Below are positions 1 to 8,868 of a stretch of 64,000 nucleotides of DNA, piece by piece. The stretch lies in the NCBI GenBank assembly GCA_019636535.1, contig JAHBXK010000001.1, forward strand, positions 62,001 through 126,000, written 5' to 3'. The stretch's first letter is position 1. Each line of letters begins with the position of its first letter. The position numbers and the translations under genes were made by a program. The notes under the pieces are model-generated. The model worked only from the letters and a program-made list of their open reading frames with translations. It had not been told where the DNA came from and did not search any database. The stretch is from Phycisphaeraceae bacterium (GTDB lineage Bacteria > Planctomycetota > Phycisphaerae > Phycisphaerales > UBA1924).

Positions 1-1
1 C

Positions 2-1240
2 CTCGTCTACAACCGCGATGTCGTCGCTTCACTCGGCCTGCCCGAGCCGCGATCCTTCGAAGACCTCACCGACCCGCGCTATGCCGGACTGTTGGCACTC
101 GCCGACGGTCGCCAATCCGGCTCCATCACCACCACCTACGACTCGATCCTCAACAAGAACGACTGGGAAGTCGGCTGGCGGATCCTCCGCGAACTCGCCG
201 CCAACGCCCGCTACTTCGCCGCGGCATCCACCAAGCCCCCCGTCGATGTGAGTCAGGGCGAAGCCGCAGCCGGCCTCGCGATCGACTTCTACGGCCGCGG
301 CCAATCTCAATTTGTCCTCCAGCCAGGCCAGGACGCCGCCGACAGCCGAGTCGGATACGTCGATCCCGAAGGCGCGGTCTACATCGACGCCGACCCCGTC
401 TCCATCGTCAACGGCGCATCAGACCCCGATCTCGCACGCCGATTCGTCGAGTTCTGTCTCACCACCGAGGCCCAGGCCCTCTGGCAGTTCCACGCGCTCA
501 ACACGCCCGCAGCCACGGACAACCCGACCGTCGACGGCGTCAAACTCGGCCCCGTCCGCTACGAACTCCGCCGCATGCCCGTCCGCCGGGTCATGTACGA
601 GCGCTACTGGGACCACCTCACCGACAAGGTCGATCCCTTCAAACTCGCCTCCGACGTCCCCACCCGCGGCTACCGCCCCGCCATCGGCCCGCTCATGGCC
701 GCGTTCGGCATCGACACTTCCAGAGAGATCCGCGCAGCGTGGCGAGCGCTCAATCGTGCTCGCGATCGTGCCCGCACCGGCGATTTCAACCCATCCACGC
801 TCGCCGAGATGGAGCGACTCTTCTACGCGATGCCCGAGCACCGTTTCCAGACCGGTTCGATCTGGTGGCCGACCGAGATGACCGAAGGCATCGAGCGAGA
901 TGCGCTCCGAGAACTCGAACGCATGAAGATCGCCACCTTCCCGCAACTCCGGGCCGCCATCGCCACCGCGCGGTCCGACGGCAAACTCGCCCCCGCGATC
1001 CTCGCACAGTTCGAGTCCCTCGCCGCCCGCGAACCTCGTTTCGGCGATGCCACCCCTTCCGCCGTCCTCAGCCCTCAGAGCCTCCGTCCCATCCGCAACG
1101 ACACCGACTCGTGGCGGCACCCCGAACACGGCCGGCGAGCACTCATCGCCTACACCGAGTTCTTCCGCAGAACCTACCGGGAAGTCCTGCGTCTCGAACA
1201 GTCCGCAGCCGCGCCCGCCGCCGCCTCCATCGCCGATTGA
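2..1240 (+). CDS. Extracellular solute-binding protein of an ABC transporter (5' truncated)
   Basis: The reading frame is open from the window edge to a TGA at 1238-1240, so the N-terminus (signal peptide and first lobe) lies upstream. The visible 412 residues begin LVYNRDVVASLGLPEPRSFE, typical of the hinge region of periplasmic type-2 binding proteins for iron, spermidine or similar ligands. Later come a stretch with SIVNGASDPDLARRFVEF and TTEAQALW, the usual C-lobe signature of this fold. About 200 residues beyond that are an unusual charged extension rich in Arg and Glu. Family membership is clear; the ligand is not. Partner permease and ATPase genes would be upstream, outside the window. 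Pyruvate kinase follows after 34 bases. Confidence 0.75.
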   Translation, partial: LVYNRDVVASLGLPEPRSFEDLTDPRYAGLLALADGRQSGSITTTYDSILNKNDWEVGWRILRELAANARYFAAASTKPPVDVSQGEAAAGLAIDFYGRGQSQFVLQPGQDAADSRVGYVDPEGAVYIDADPVSIVNGASDPDLARRFVEFCLTTEAQALWQFHALNTPAATDNPTVDGVKLGPVRYELRRMPVRRVMYERYWDHLTDKVDPFKLASDVPTRGYRPAIGPLMAAFGIDTSREIRAAWRALNRARDRARTGDFNPSTLAEMERLFYAMPEHRFQTGSIWWPTEMTEGIERDALRELERMKIATFPQLRAAIATARSDGKLAPAILAQFESLAAREPRFGDATPSAVLSPQSLRPIRNDTDSWRHPEHGRRALIAYTEFFRRTYREVLRLEQSAAAPAAASIAD

Positions 1241-1274
1241 CTCGACCAACCATCCTCCCCCCGCCCGCCTCCAC

Positions 1275-2855
1275 ATGCCCATCTCCGCAACTGCAAACGA
1301 GCCCGTCAACACTCCCCGACCGACGCTCACCAAGATCGTCGCGACCATCGGCCCCGCCAGCAGCGCACCTGAGAAAATCGAGAAGCTCATTCTCGCCGGT
1401 GTCTCGGTCTTCCGTCTCAACTTTTCCCACGGCCACCTCGACGAACACGCAGAGCGATTGCAGACAATCCGCCAGGTGTCCGCCCGTCTCGGCCTTCACG
1501 TGGCCGTTCTCGGCGATCTCCAGGGCCCCAAAATCCGCGTCGGCGCGATCGCGGACCCAGGCGTCGAACTCCATCAAGGCCAGACCGTCCGCTTTGTTCC
1601 GTCCTCTGCGCTTGCCTCCGCCCCCTCCGCTCCGCCCGACGTGGCCACCCTTCCCTGCGACTACGAGCCCATCGCCCGCGAAGTCGAGCCCGGGCACCGC
1701 GTCCTGATCAACGACGGCGCTCTCCGCCTGCTCGCCATCCCTCACGAGCCCGCCGACGGCCCCGACGCCCTCCGCGCCGTGGTCACCGTCGGCGGCACGG
1801 TCACCAGCCGCAAGGGCATCAACCTTCCCGATTCTGACGTCTCCGCGCCCGCGCTCAGCGACCGCGATTGGGCTTGCGTCGAGTGGGCCGTTGCCCACGA
1901 ACTCGACTGGCTCGCCATGTCCTTCGTCCGAAAGGCCGACGAAGTTCGCGCGCTCCGCCGGGCCCTCGCTGGAATGTGTCCCGCCACCCACGACCCCGCC
2001 GACGGCACCGAGCAGGGCTCGATGATCCCCGTCATCGCCAAGATCGAGAAGCCCCAGGCCCTCAAGGAGATCGACGGCATCCTCGATGCCGCCGACGGCA
2101 TCATGGTCGCCCGCGGCGATCTCGGCGTCGAGATGGACCTCGCCACCGTCCCCATCATCCAGAAGCAACTCATCGCCAAGGCCGATGAGTGGGGCAAGCC
2201 CTGCATCGTCGCCACCCAGATGCTCGAGACGATGATCACCAGCGCTGCCCCCACCCGCGCTGAGGCCAGCGACGTCGCCAACGCCATCCTCGACGGCGCA
2301 GACGCCGTGATGCTCAGCGCTGAGACCGCCGTCGGCAAGCACCCGTCGCTCGTCGTCGAGACCATGCGACGCATCGCCACCGAGGCCGAGCGAGAACTCG
2401 CTTCAGAGTCCAGCGATGCGTCACCTTCCTCTCGGCTCCGCGACTCGCGCTACCGCACCGCCGCCCTCGCCCACGGCGCGTGGTACGTCGCGCACGACAT
2501 CGGCGCGCGACTCATCGCCTGCTGGTCGCAGGAGGGCGGCACCGCCCGCTACCTCGCTCAGACCGGCATGAACATCCCCATCATCGCTTACTCCAGCAGC
2601 CAGCGACACGTCCGCCGCATGTCCCTGCTCCGCGGCGTGACGGCCCTGCACATGCCCGTGCCCGGCACCGGCAAACTCGCCGATTGGAACCTCGCCGTCG
2701 AACGCGATCTCATCGCACGAGGCTGGGCCGCCCCGGGCGATCCCATCGTCCTCCTCGCCGGCAAGCCACTCGGCCACAAGGGCGCCACCAACACCCTCGC
2801 CATCCACTACATCGGCAACACCCACCTGGGCTTCCTCGCCGGCACCGACGCCTAG
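1275..2855 (+). CDS. pyk: Pyruvate kinase
   Basis: Cytosolic glycolytic enzyme converting phosphoenolpyruvate and ADP to pyruvate and ATP. The 526-residue product opens with the family signature KIVATIGPAS, followed by RLNFSHG. It contains the active-site segment KIEKPQALKEIDGI...GIMVARGDLGVE with the lysine and the acidic metal ligands, and ATQMLETMITSAAPTRAE...DAVMLSAETAVGKHP. The C-terminal allosteric domain is present and ends with the usual 'TNT' region. The ATG at 1275 is chosen because homology begins about 15 codons later; the frame is open upstream but looks non-coding. cinA starts 3 bases after the stop, so co-transcription is likely. Confidence 0.96.
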   Translation: MPISATANEPVNTPRPTLTKIVATIGPASSAPEKIEKLILAGVSVFRLNFSHGHLDEHAERLQTIRQVSARLGLHVAVLGDLQGPKIRVGAIADPGVELHQGQTVRFVPSSALASAPSAPPDVATLPCDYEPIAREVEPGHRVLINDGALRLLAIPHEPADGPDALRAVVTVGGTVTSRKGINLPDSDVSAPALSDRDWACVEWAVAHELDWLAMSFVRKADEVRALRRALAGMCPATHDPADGTEQGSMIPVIAKIEKPQALKEIDGILDAADGIMVARGDLGVEMDLATVPIIQKQLIAKADEWGKPCIVATQMLETMITSAAPTRAEASDVANAILDGADAVMLSAETAVGKHPSLVVETMRRIATEAERELASESSDASPSSRLRDSRYRTAALAHGAWYVAHDIGARLIACWSQEGGTARYLAQTGMNIPIIAYSSSQRHVRRMSLLRGVTALHMPVPGTGKLADWNLAVERDLIARGWAAPGDPIVLLAGKPLGHKGATNTLAIHYIGNTHLGFLAGTDA

Positions 2856-2858
2856 CAA

Positions 2859-4226
2859 ATGCCCATCCCCCACGCCACATTCCTTCACACCCACGCCGCC
2901 ATCCTCTCCATCGGAGACGAACTCACCCGCGGCCAGATGCTCGACACCAACTCGCGTGATCTCTCCGCGCTCCTCCTCGATCTCGGCGTTCCCACCATCG
3001 CCCACCTGACCATTCCCGACGACCGCGACGCCATCACCCGCGCACTCCGCCAACTCGCCGCCGCCGCGCCGCTCGTCATCGTCACCGGCGGCCTCGGCCC
3101 CACCGCCGACGATCTCACCCGCGATGCGCTCGCCGACGTGCTCGCCGAACCGCTCGTCGAGGACGCCGACGCGCTCGCCGCTCTCGAAGCCCTCCTCCGC
3201 GCCCGCAACCGCCCGCTCACCCCGCCCCAGCGTGTCCAGACGCTCCGCCCGACCTCCGCCCACTGCCTCCCCAACGCACGCGGCACCGCCCCCGGCCTCT
3301 TCGCGTTCCTGTCCACCCCGAACCCCACCGACAACACCACCCGCAGCGCAGCCAGCCTCTTCTGCCTCCCCGGCCCACCCAACGAATGGCGGCCGATGTT
3401 CGATCGCGACGTCCGCGCCCACCTCAACCCCCCGCCCGGCCTTGTCATCCGCACACGCCTCCTCCGCGTCATCGGCCTCTCCGAGGCCTACGCCGCCACC
3501 ATGATCCCCGGCCTCATGGCCCGCGACCGCCGACCACAGGTCGGCATCACCGCCAGCGACGGCGTCCTCACTTGGCGCATCTGTTCCGACAACACTTCCT
3601 CCCCAACGCAGGCCGAGTCCGATCTCGACTCCACCGAAGCCCTCATCCGTTCCGCGATGGCCCACCACGTCATCGCCGGTGCCCAGACCCCCGCTCAGGC
3701 ACTCGTCGCCCGCCTCACCGCTCTCGCCCAGACCGTCACCACCGCCGAGTCCTGCACCGGCGGCCTCATCGCCAGCGCCATCACCGACGTCCCCGGCTCC
3801 TCCGCCGCCTTCCGCGCCTCGTGGGTCACGTACTCAAACGACGCCAAGTCGGCCCAACTCGCCGTCTCCGCCGACACCCTCCGCGAGCACGGCGCCGTCA
3901 GCGCCCCCACCGTTCGCGAAATGGCCACCGGCGCTTTGGCCCGTGCTCAGGCCGACTTTGCCCTCGCCGTCAGCGGCGTCGCGGGTCCCGACGGCGGCAC
4001 CGATCGCTCCCCAGTGGGCACCGTCTGGATCGCCCTTGCCGACCGCGCCTCAGGGTCAACCCTCGCCCGCCGACTCCTCATCCCCGGCGACCGTTCCGAC
4101 ATCCGCCGCCGCACCGTCCAGGCCGCCCTCGGCATGCTCCTGCTCCACCTGCCCGATCCTGACCGTCCGGACGTGCCCTCACGCCTCAGCCGCGTTCAAC
4201 TCCCCTGGCAAGTCGAAATCGGCTGA
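2859..4226 (+). CDS. cinA: CinA-family nicotinamide-nucleotide amidase / competence-damage protein
   Basis: Two-domain protein of 455 residues. The N-terminal MoCF-type domain (about residues 10-180) has AAILSIGDELTRGQMLDTNS and VIVTGGLGPTADDLTRDALA, giving ADP-ribose/NAD-related pyrophosphatase activity in the family. The C-terminal CinA domain (about 290-440) has TTAESCTGGLIASAITDVPG with the catalytic Ser region, and AVSGVAGPDGGTDRSPVGTV. It deamidates nicotinamide mononucleotide in pyridine nucleotide salvage. It starts 3 bases after the pyruvate kinase stop without a strong ribosome binding site, suggesting translational coupling. Confidence 0.93.
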   Translation: MPIPHATFLHTHAAILSIGDELTRGQMLDTNSRDLSALLLDLGVPTIAHLTIPDDRDAITRALRQLAAAAPLVIVTGGLGPTADDLTRDALADVLAEPLVEDADALAALEALLRARNRPLTPPQRVQTLRPTSAHCLPNARGTAPGLFAFLSTPNPTDNTTRSAASLFCLPGPPNEWRPMFDRDVRAHLNPPPGLVIRTRLLRVIGLSEAYAATMIPGLMARDRRPQVGITASDGVLTWRICSDNTSSPTQAESDLDSTEALIRSAMAHHVIAGAQTPAQALVARLTALAQTVTTAESCTGGLIASAITDVPGSSAAFRASWVTYSNDAKSAQLAVSADTLREHGAVSAPTVREMATGALARAQADFALAVSGVAGPDGGTDRSPVGTVWIALADRASGSTLARRLLIPGDRSDIRRRTVQAALGMLLLHLPDPDRPDVPSRLSRVQLPWQVEIG

Positions 4227-4305
4227 TCGACGCCCCGCCACGCCCCCCCTACCATCGCCTCCAAGTCCGCCCTGCGAGTCACCCCCAAACCCGGAGAGCC
4301 GCGAC

Positions 4306-4746
4306 GTGGCCACCACCTTCCGCTGCAAACTCATCACCCCCGAAGCCCAGGTCTTCGACGACGCCTCCACGAGCGCGGTGGTCCCGATCTGGGACGGCCA
4401 GATGGGTTTCCTCCCGGGCCGCGCCGCGTTCGTCGGCGAACTCGGCAACGGCGAACTCCGCGTCGACTTCCCCGACCGAGGCGGTGCAAGGGGCGGCTCT
4501 CGCCACTTCTTCGTCTCCGGCGGCTTCGTCCAGATGCTCCGCAACGAACTGACCATCCTCGCCGCCCACGCCGTCGCCGCCGAGCAACTCACCGAGGCCG
4601 ACGCTCAGAACGAGGTCAACGCCGCTCGCGGCAAGCCCACGACGGGCCTGAGCCCCAGCGAGACTCAACGCGTCAACGCCGCTCGCCAGCGTGCGGACGC
4701 CAAACTCGCCGCAGCGCGAAAGTTCCGCTCCCTCGGCGGCATCTAA
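4306..4746 (+). CDS. atpC: F1F0 ATP synthase subunit epsilon
   Basis: The 146-residue product starts at a GTG (4306) preceded by GGAGAG. FRCKLITPEAQVFDDA and VPIWDGQMGFLPGRAAFV are the typical N-terminal beta-barrel motifs of subunit epsilon. HFFVSGGFVQMLRNELTILA closes the barrel, and a C-terminal helical region follows (residues about 100-146). Its job is coupling and auto-inhibition in the central stalk of the ATP synthase. It stands alone here: atpD, which normally precedes it, is not in the window, and its upstream neighbour is cinA. Confidence 0.9.
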   Translation: MATTFRCKLITPEAQVFDDASTSAVVPIWDGQMGFLPGRAAFVGELGNGELRVDFPDRGGARGGSRHFFVSGGFVQMLRNELTILAAHAVAAEQLTEADAQNEVNAARGKPTTGLSPSETQRVNAARQRADAKLAAARKFRSLGGI

Positions 4747-4884
4747 CCTCCTCTCCCTCCTCCCAAAGCCACCCCCCACTTCCGGGCAGTCACCGCTCCC
4801 CGTGCGCGCTGCCCCACCAACCACCCTCCCCGCCCCTCAATCGCGCTCGCCCCTCGGACGATCCCGTCCGAATCGGAGGCGGCG

Positions 4885-5577
4885 ATGCCCCACGGTCCGC
4901 ACAAGTCCAAGTTCTCAGCCGCTTCCGCCCGCGCGTCCGGCCCCCTCGCCGCTGCGCTCCGCGCTTCCGCCGCCGAGAACCGCCGTCTGCATGCCCTGAT
5001 CGACCAACTCCGTGCGGAGGCACAGACCGACTGTCTGACCGCGCTCCCCAACCGTCGAGCCCTCGAATGTCGGCTGACCGAGGTCTGGTCCGCCGCCGTG
5101 CGCCACGGCCAAGACCTTGCCTACATCGCCCTCGACATCGACGGCCTCAAACGCGTCAACGACACGCTCGGCCACGCCGCCGGCGACGACCTAATCCGTA
5201 CCGTCGCCCAGACCCTCCGCGAGTGCATCCGAGCCTCGGACTTCGCCGCACGCACCGGCGGCGACGAGTTCGTCGTCCTTCTCCCCATGACCAACATTCA
5301 GGGCGCACAACTCCTGGCAGACCGAATCGCCGAGCGATTCCAACTCGACACCGCCCGCCTCCGCGCCACCCTCGACGAGCACCCCTTCAGTCAGGTCCGT
5401 GTCGTCATCCCCACCCGTCAACACCCCGACGGCCGCACCGCGCACATCGGCATATCCACCGGCGTCAGCGCTCGACTCGCCGACGCTTGCTCAACCCCGA
5501 AGGCCATGCTCGACACCGCCGACGCCCGCCTTTACCACGCCAAGCGCTCGCGCAAGCGACTCCCTCTCGCCGCCTGA
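4885..5577 (+). CDS. GGDEF-domain diguanylate cyclase
   Basis: 230-residue protein with a short N-terminal coiled region (about residues 18-50) and one GGDEF domain. DCLTALPNRRALE and DIDGLKRVNDTLGHAAGDD are the standard nucleotide and metal-binding elements. The catalytic GGDEF is intact at residues 125-129, and an RxxD inhibitory site (RASD, residues 116-119) lies exactly five residues upstream, so c-di-GMP synthesis with product inhibition is expected. No transmembrane or sensory domain is visible, so the enzyme should be cytosolic. The start is supported by GGAGG five bases before the ATG. It appears to be transcribed alone. Confidence 0.93.
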   Translation: MPHGPHKSKFSAASARASGPLAAALRASAAENRRLHALIDQLRAEAQTDCLTALPNRRALECRLTEVWSAAVRHGQDLAYIALDIDGLKRVNDTLGHAAGDDLIRTVAQTLRECIRASDFAARTGGDEFVVLLPMTNIQGAQLLADRIAERFQLDTARLRATLDEHPFSQVRVVIPTRQHPDGRTAHIGISTGVSARLADACSTPKAMLDTADARLYHAKRSRKRLPLAA

Positions 5578-5870
5578 GCCTCGCTCCCGCATCCGACGCA
5601 CAACCCCAGCGACTTTCCGCCCGCCGCCGCGCTCGGTCACTCGCGACGGCCATTCCTATTCCCATTCCCTTCAAAGACTTACGCAGCACAACGTCACGCC
5701 GACGCAGTCGCCATGGGCCGAACCTATTTACCTCAACCTTGCCACCTCCGCCCCGCTCCCATCCCACCCGCGACTCAATCCCCCGCGCCCCATTTTGGAC
5801 ACCCAACTCATCAACGGACGATCTTTCCGTTACGCTGTTCCAATCCCCACAGCCAGAAGAGGAACCACGC
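5578..5870. other. Intergenic stretch, no gene seen
   Basis: This region of about 290 bases between the diguanylate cyclase and the Pmp3-type gene is less GC-rich than its surroundings. It contains no plausible reading frame with a ribosome binding site. The promoter of the small membrane-peptide gene probably lies in its 3' half, but I cannot assign boxes. Confidence 0.4.
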
Positions 5871-6047
5871 ATGGCCGACAACGCCGAACTCAACAAACTG
5901 CTGCTCGTCATCATCGCGATCCTCCTGCCGCCCCTCGCGGTCGGCCTGAAAGCCGGGGTCGGCGGAGCGCTCATCCTCAACATCGTGCTCACGCTACTCT
6001 TCTACATCCCCGGCCTGCTGCACGCCCTCTACGTCGTCCTGAAGTAG
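5871..6047 (+). CDS. Pmp3/YqaE-type small membrane protein
   Basis: A 58-residue hydrophobic peptide with two membrane helices: LLLVIIAILLPPLAVGLKAG and LILNIVLTLLFYIPGLLHAL. The order 'ILLPPLAVGL...G...LNI.LTLL.YIPG.IHA' is the hallmark of the UPF0057/Pmp3 (proteolipid 3) family, linked to membrane potential and salt or cold stress. The start at 5871 follows AGAGGA at good spacing. The gene is short and easily missed. No operon partner is evident. Confidence 0.93.
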   Translation: MADNAELNKLLLVIIAILLPPLAVGLKAGVGGALILNIVLTLLFYIPGLLHALYVVLK

Positions 6048-6201
6048 AACGCAAGGTTCAGCACCGACCCAACGAGCCGTCGTCGTTGAACCGCGACCGT
6101 TCGCCCTCAGTGGCAGGCCGCACTGCCTGAGTGATTGTGCGCACACATCCAATGTGCCCCGCCCGTCACGGGTCGATCCGCCCGCGAGGTACACTGCGCC
6201 C

Positions 6202-6858
6202 ATGCCCCCCACCAAGAGCGCCAAGTCCGCCAAACCCTCAAAGCCCGCCACCGTCCAGCAGTACCTCGCCGCGCTCCCGCCCGAACGACGCGCGGTCATC
6301 CAGGCCGTCCGCGAGGTCATCCTCGCCAACCTGCCCGAGGGATATCAAGAGTGCATGCAGTACGGCATGATCGGCTACTCCGTCCCCCACACCCTCTACC
6401 CGCCCGGCTACCACTGCGACCCCAGACAGCCGCTCCCCTTCGCCGGCCTCGCCGCCCAGAAAAACGCCTACTCGCTCTACCTCATGTGCGTCTACGGCAA
6501 CTCCACCCACGACGCGTGGTTCCGCAAGGCGTGGGTCGCCGCAGGCAAGAAACTCGACATGGGCAAGGCCTGCGTCCGCTTCAAGCGACTCGAAGACGTG
6601 CCCCTCGAAGTCGTCGGCGAAGCGATCCGCCGAGTCCCGGTTGAGGAGACCATCGCCCACTACGAGGCCGCCATCCTCACCATGAACAAGGCCGCCACCG
6701 CAAGACGCACATCGGCAGCCAAAGCCCCCAAGCCCGTCCCGCCCCGATCCAGCGCAAAGCCGACATCCCCGAAACCGAAGACCTCAAGGGCTTCATCCAC
6801 CCCGAAGCGCTCCTCGAACAAACCCACCGCCAAGAAGCGCACCGCGCGCAAAGCATGA
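6202..6858 (+). CDS. DUF1801-domain protein with a basic, histone H1-like C-terminal tail
   Basis: 218 residues. Residues about 15-150 match the DUF1801 (YdhG-like) fold: VQQYLAALPPERRAVIQAV, GYQECMQYGMIGYSVPHTLY and KKLDMGKACVRFKRLEDVPL. The function of this family is unknown. From about residue 160 the chain becomes a low-complexity tail of Lys, Ala, Pro, Ser and Thr (about 60 residues), resembling eukaryotic histone H1 tails and likely to bind nucleic acid. The ATG at 6202 is chosen over an in-frame GTG at 6154 because the core begins just after it. The next gene is convergent. Confidence 0.82.
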   Translation: MPPTKSAKSAKPSKPATVQQYLAALPPERRAVIQAVREVILANLPEGYQECMQYGMIGYSVPHTLYPPGYHCDPRQPLPFAGLAAQKNAYSLYLMCVYGNSTHDAWFRKAWVAAGKKLDMGKACVRFKRLEDVPLEVVGEAIRRVPVEETIAHYEAAILTMNKAATARRTSAAKAPKPVPPRSSAKPTSPKPKTSRASSTPKRSSNKPTAKKRTARKA

Positions 6859-6903
6859 CCGCTCGCCCACGCAGGCTTCCACGAACACACCCCACCAATC
6901 AGA

Positions 6904-7842
6904 TCACTTCGAGTCCGTCGGCCGCACCGCCAGCACCGAGCACGAAACGTCCCGCAGGATCTTCTCCGCCGTTGAGCCAAGGAAGAAGTCGCGCAGGTTC
7001 GAGTGCCCCCGCGTTCCGAGCACCACCAGGTCCGCGCCCTCGCGCTGCAGGTACTCCGGCAGCGCATAACGATGGTCCGACGAGTCGATCAGCACGAACT
7101 TCGGCTTCACATACTGCAGTTCATGCTCGATCGGCTGCCCGAACTGCACCAGCCGCTGATGCAGCATGTCGGTGTACTGTTTACGAAATGCCGGGTCGGC
7201 CTCCGGCGTGGGGGCCCGGTAGTGCAGCACGTGCCACGGCGGATAGAACACGTGCACAACGTGCAGCGCAGCCGAATCCTGTGCGGCCAGCCGCGCCGCC
7301 TTCTCCAGCGCCTCCAAGGATGTCTTCGAGAAGTCCACGCAGCACACCACCGTCTTGAAGGGGGTCACCCCCTTGCTCTCGCGAACCAGCAGAACGCTGC
7401 ACGGCGACCGCCGCACCGCCGCCGAAGCCACCGTCCCCATCCCGACGTTCGCCTTCCCTTCGCCCACCGCTCCAAGCACCAGCAGGTCCGCCTCGGCGTC
7501 CTTCGCCGCCCGAACGATCCCCTCGAGCCGGCTCTCCACCATGGCCTTGAAGTCGACGCCCTCGCCGATGTTCGCCGCATCAACGTACTGAACCCACTTT
7601 CGCTTCGTATCATCCAGCAGTTGTTGGCGCACGCTCCCGGCCCCGGCACTCTTGTCATCGAAAAACGCGCCCCCCGACCGGCTGATCGCGTCCTCAAGTT
7701 CCAGCGCCACCATTGTGTCGATCACGTGCACCGCCGTCACCGACGAACGGTTCCACGCGCCGATCCGCGCCGCCTGCCCCAGCGCCACCGCCGAGCACGC
7801 AGAAAAGTCAACGCCCACAACGATCGACTTCAGTCTGTTCAT
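6904..7842 (-). CDS. Tandem universal stress protein (UspA family)
   Basis: 312-residue cytosolic protein made of two Usp domains. Domain 1 (about 1-155) starts KSIVVGVDFSACSAVAL and ends VLGAVGEGKANVGMGTVA...SVLLVRE. Domain 2 (about 160-312) starts FKTVVCCVDFSKTSLEALE and ends VLGTRGHSNLRDFFLGSTAE...SVLAVRP. Both contain the G-2x-G-9x-G-[S/T] ATP-binding pattern, so both halves could bind nucleotide. Such tandem forms commonly act in starvation, redox or low-oxygen responses. It is transcribed alone, opposite to both neighbours. Confidence 0.93.
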   Translation of the reverse strand: MNRLKSIVVGVDFSACSAVALGQAARIGAWNRSSVTAVHVIDTMVALELEDAISRSGGAFFDDKSAGAGSVRQQLLDDTKRKWVQYVDAANIGEGVDFKAMVESRLEGIVRAAKDAEADLLVLGAVGEGKANVGMGTVASAAVRRSPCSVLLVRESKGVTPFKTVVCCVDFSKTSLEALEKAARLAAQDSAALHVVHVFYPPWHVLHYRAPTPEADPAFRKQYTDMLHQRLVQFGQPIEHELQYVKPKFVLIDSSDHRYALPEYLQREGADLVVLGTRGHSNLRDFFLGSTAEKILRDVSCSVLAVRPTDSK

Positions 7843-8058
7843 GCGGACAGTCTATCTTGATCCGCCGACGAACGCCGCCCAGCCGACGACCGTGTCGACT
7901 TCCGCCCGCGGCGCCCCCCGATCGACCAGAGCCCCGGCCGGGTGTAGAGTCACTTTCTAACCGGCGCGTGCGCCCACGCGGACCCGCCGGCCAACGTCCT
8001 TGTGCTGTCAAGCACCCAAACCCGGCCGCACTCGGCCACCATCTCCGGAGTCGTTCTC

Positions 8059-8856
8059 ATGCCGACCATCAGTGCCGACAAGGCCCGCGCAATCTGCTCC
8101 CCCGCCGAGTACAAACTCGTCCGCGAGTCCGCCCCCCAGAACATCGCCGGCCTCTCCGCCGCCGAGTTGCGAGGCGCCGTCGCACGCGCCCGCAAACTGC
8201 GAGACAAGCAGCGCGACATCGCCCAACGCCAGCGCCGCGAATACCGCGGCAAGGCCGACCCACGAAAGATGGGCGGCCGAGGCAACCCCGCCACCAACAA
8301 CGCCAACACACTCCTCAAACTCGACCTCTTCCAACTCGCGCTCGACCGCTTCCAGGCCCGACTCGACAAGGTCGAATCCGGCGCTGCCGACAGCCTCGCG
8401 AAGAAGAACAAGCGGAAGGGCAAGGCCGCCAAGACGGCAATGGCCAAGAAGGCCGCGGGCAGGACGGCCAAGGGTGGCACCGCCGCTTCGGCGAACGGCG
8501 CCGTAGCATCCAAGAATTCCAACACCCCCAAACCCGCCAAGTCAATCAAGAAGAAAGCCTCCCCCAAGCTCGCCAAGGCGGGCAAGGCCAAGACCCTCGC
8601 CCTCTCCTCCCGCGCAGGCTCACTCACCGGCGGCGTCGAGACCACTTCCGCAAGGCTCGCCGCACGTACCTCGGCCCTGCTCGCCGTGTCCGAACACTCC
8701 GCGCCGAGCCGGCACGCCAACATCCTCGCCAACACCGCCAACGCCCGCATCCGCGGCCACGCTCGTGGCGCGCACCGCCGGGCGCAGGCACGCCGAGACG
8801 CCGTCCAGCGCGTCGGTCGAGACCCCGGCGTCAAGCCCGGTCGCAAGGAACCCTGA
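8059..8856 (+). CDS. Hypothetical basic protein with Lys/Ala-rich region
   Basis: 265 residues; not recognised. The ordered N-terminal part (about 1-115) has AGLSAAELRGAVARARKLRD followed by KQRDIAQRQRREYRGKADPR, predicted helical and strongly basic. Residues about 128-195 are low complexity with repeated KK, AK and TAKGG units, and the C-terminus is rich in Arg, His and Ala. The net charge is very positive, so DNA or RNA binding is a reasonable inference. The start is supported by GGAG eight bases upstream of the ATG. It converges on the GlmU-like gene with a 12-base gap. Confidence 0.7.
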   Translation: MPTISADKARAICSPAEYKLVRESAPQNIAGLSAAELRGAVARARKLRDKQRDIAQRQRREYRGKADPRKMGGRGNPATNNANTLLKLDLFQLALDRFQARLDKVESGAADSLAKKNKRKGKAAKTAMAKKAAGRTAKGGTAASANGAVASKNSNTPKPAKSIKKKASPKLAKAGKAKTLALSSRAGSLTGGVETTSARLAARTSALLAVSEHSAPSRHANILANTANARIRGHARGAHRRAQARRDAVQRVGRDPGVKPGRKEP

Positions 8857-8868
8857 TCGCAAGTCCGG

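Noticed and set aside
419-1420. 333-residue minus strand open frame
   Set aside because: Opposite the solute-binding protein, Gly/Glu/Val-rich, no ribosome binding site or motif.
7228-7260. Second parS-like site around CACGTG
   Set aside because: Only the 6-bp core occurs; flanking bases do not fit the 16-bp consensus. The same holds for the core near 14098.
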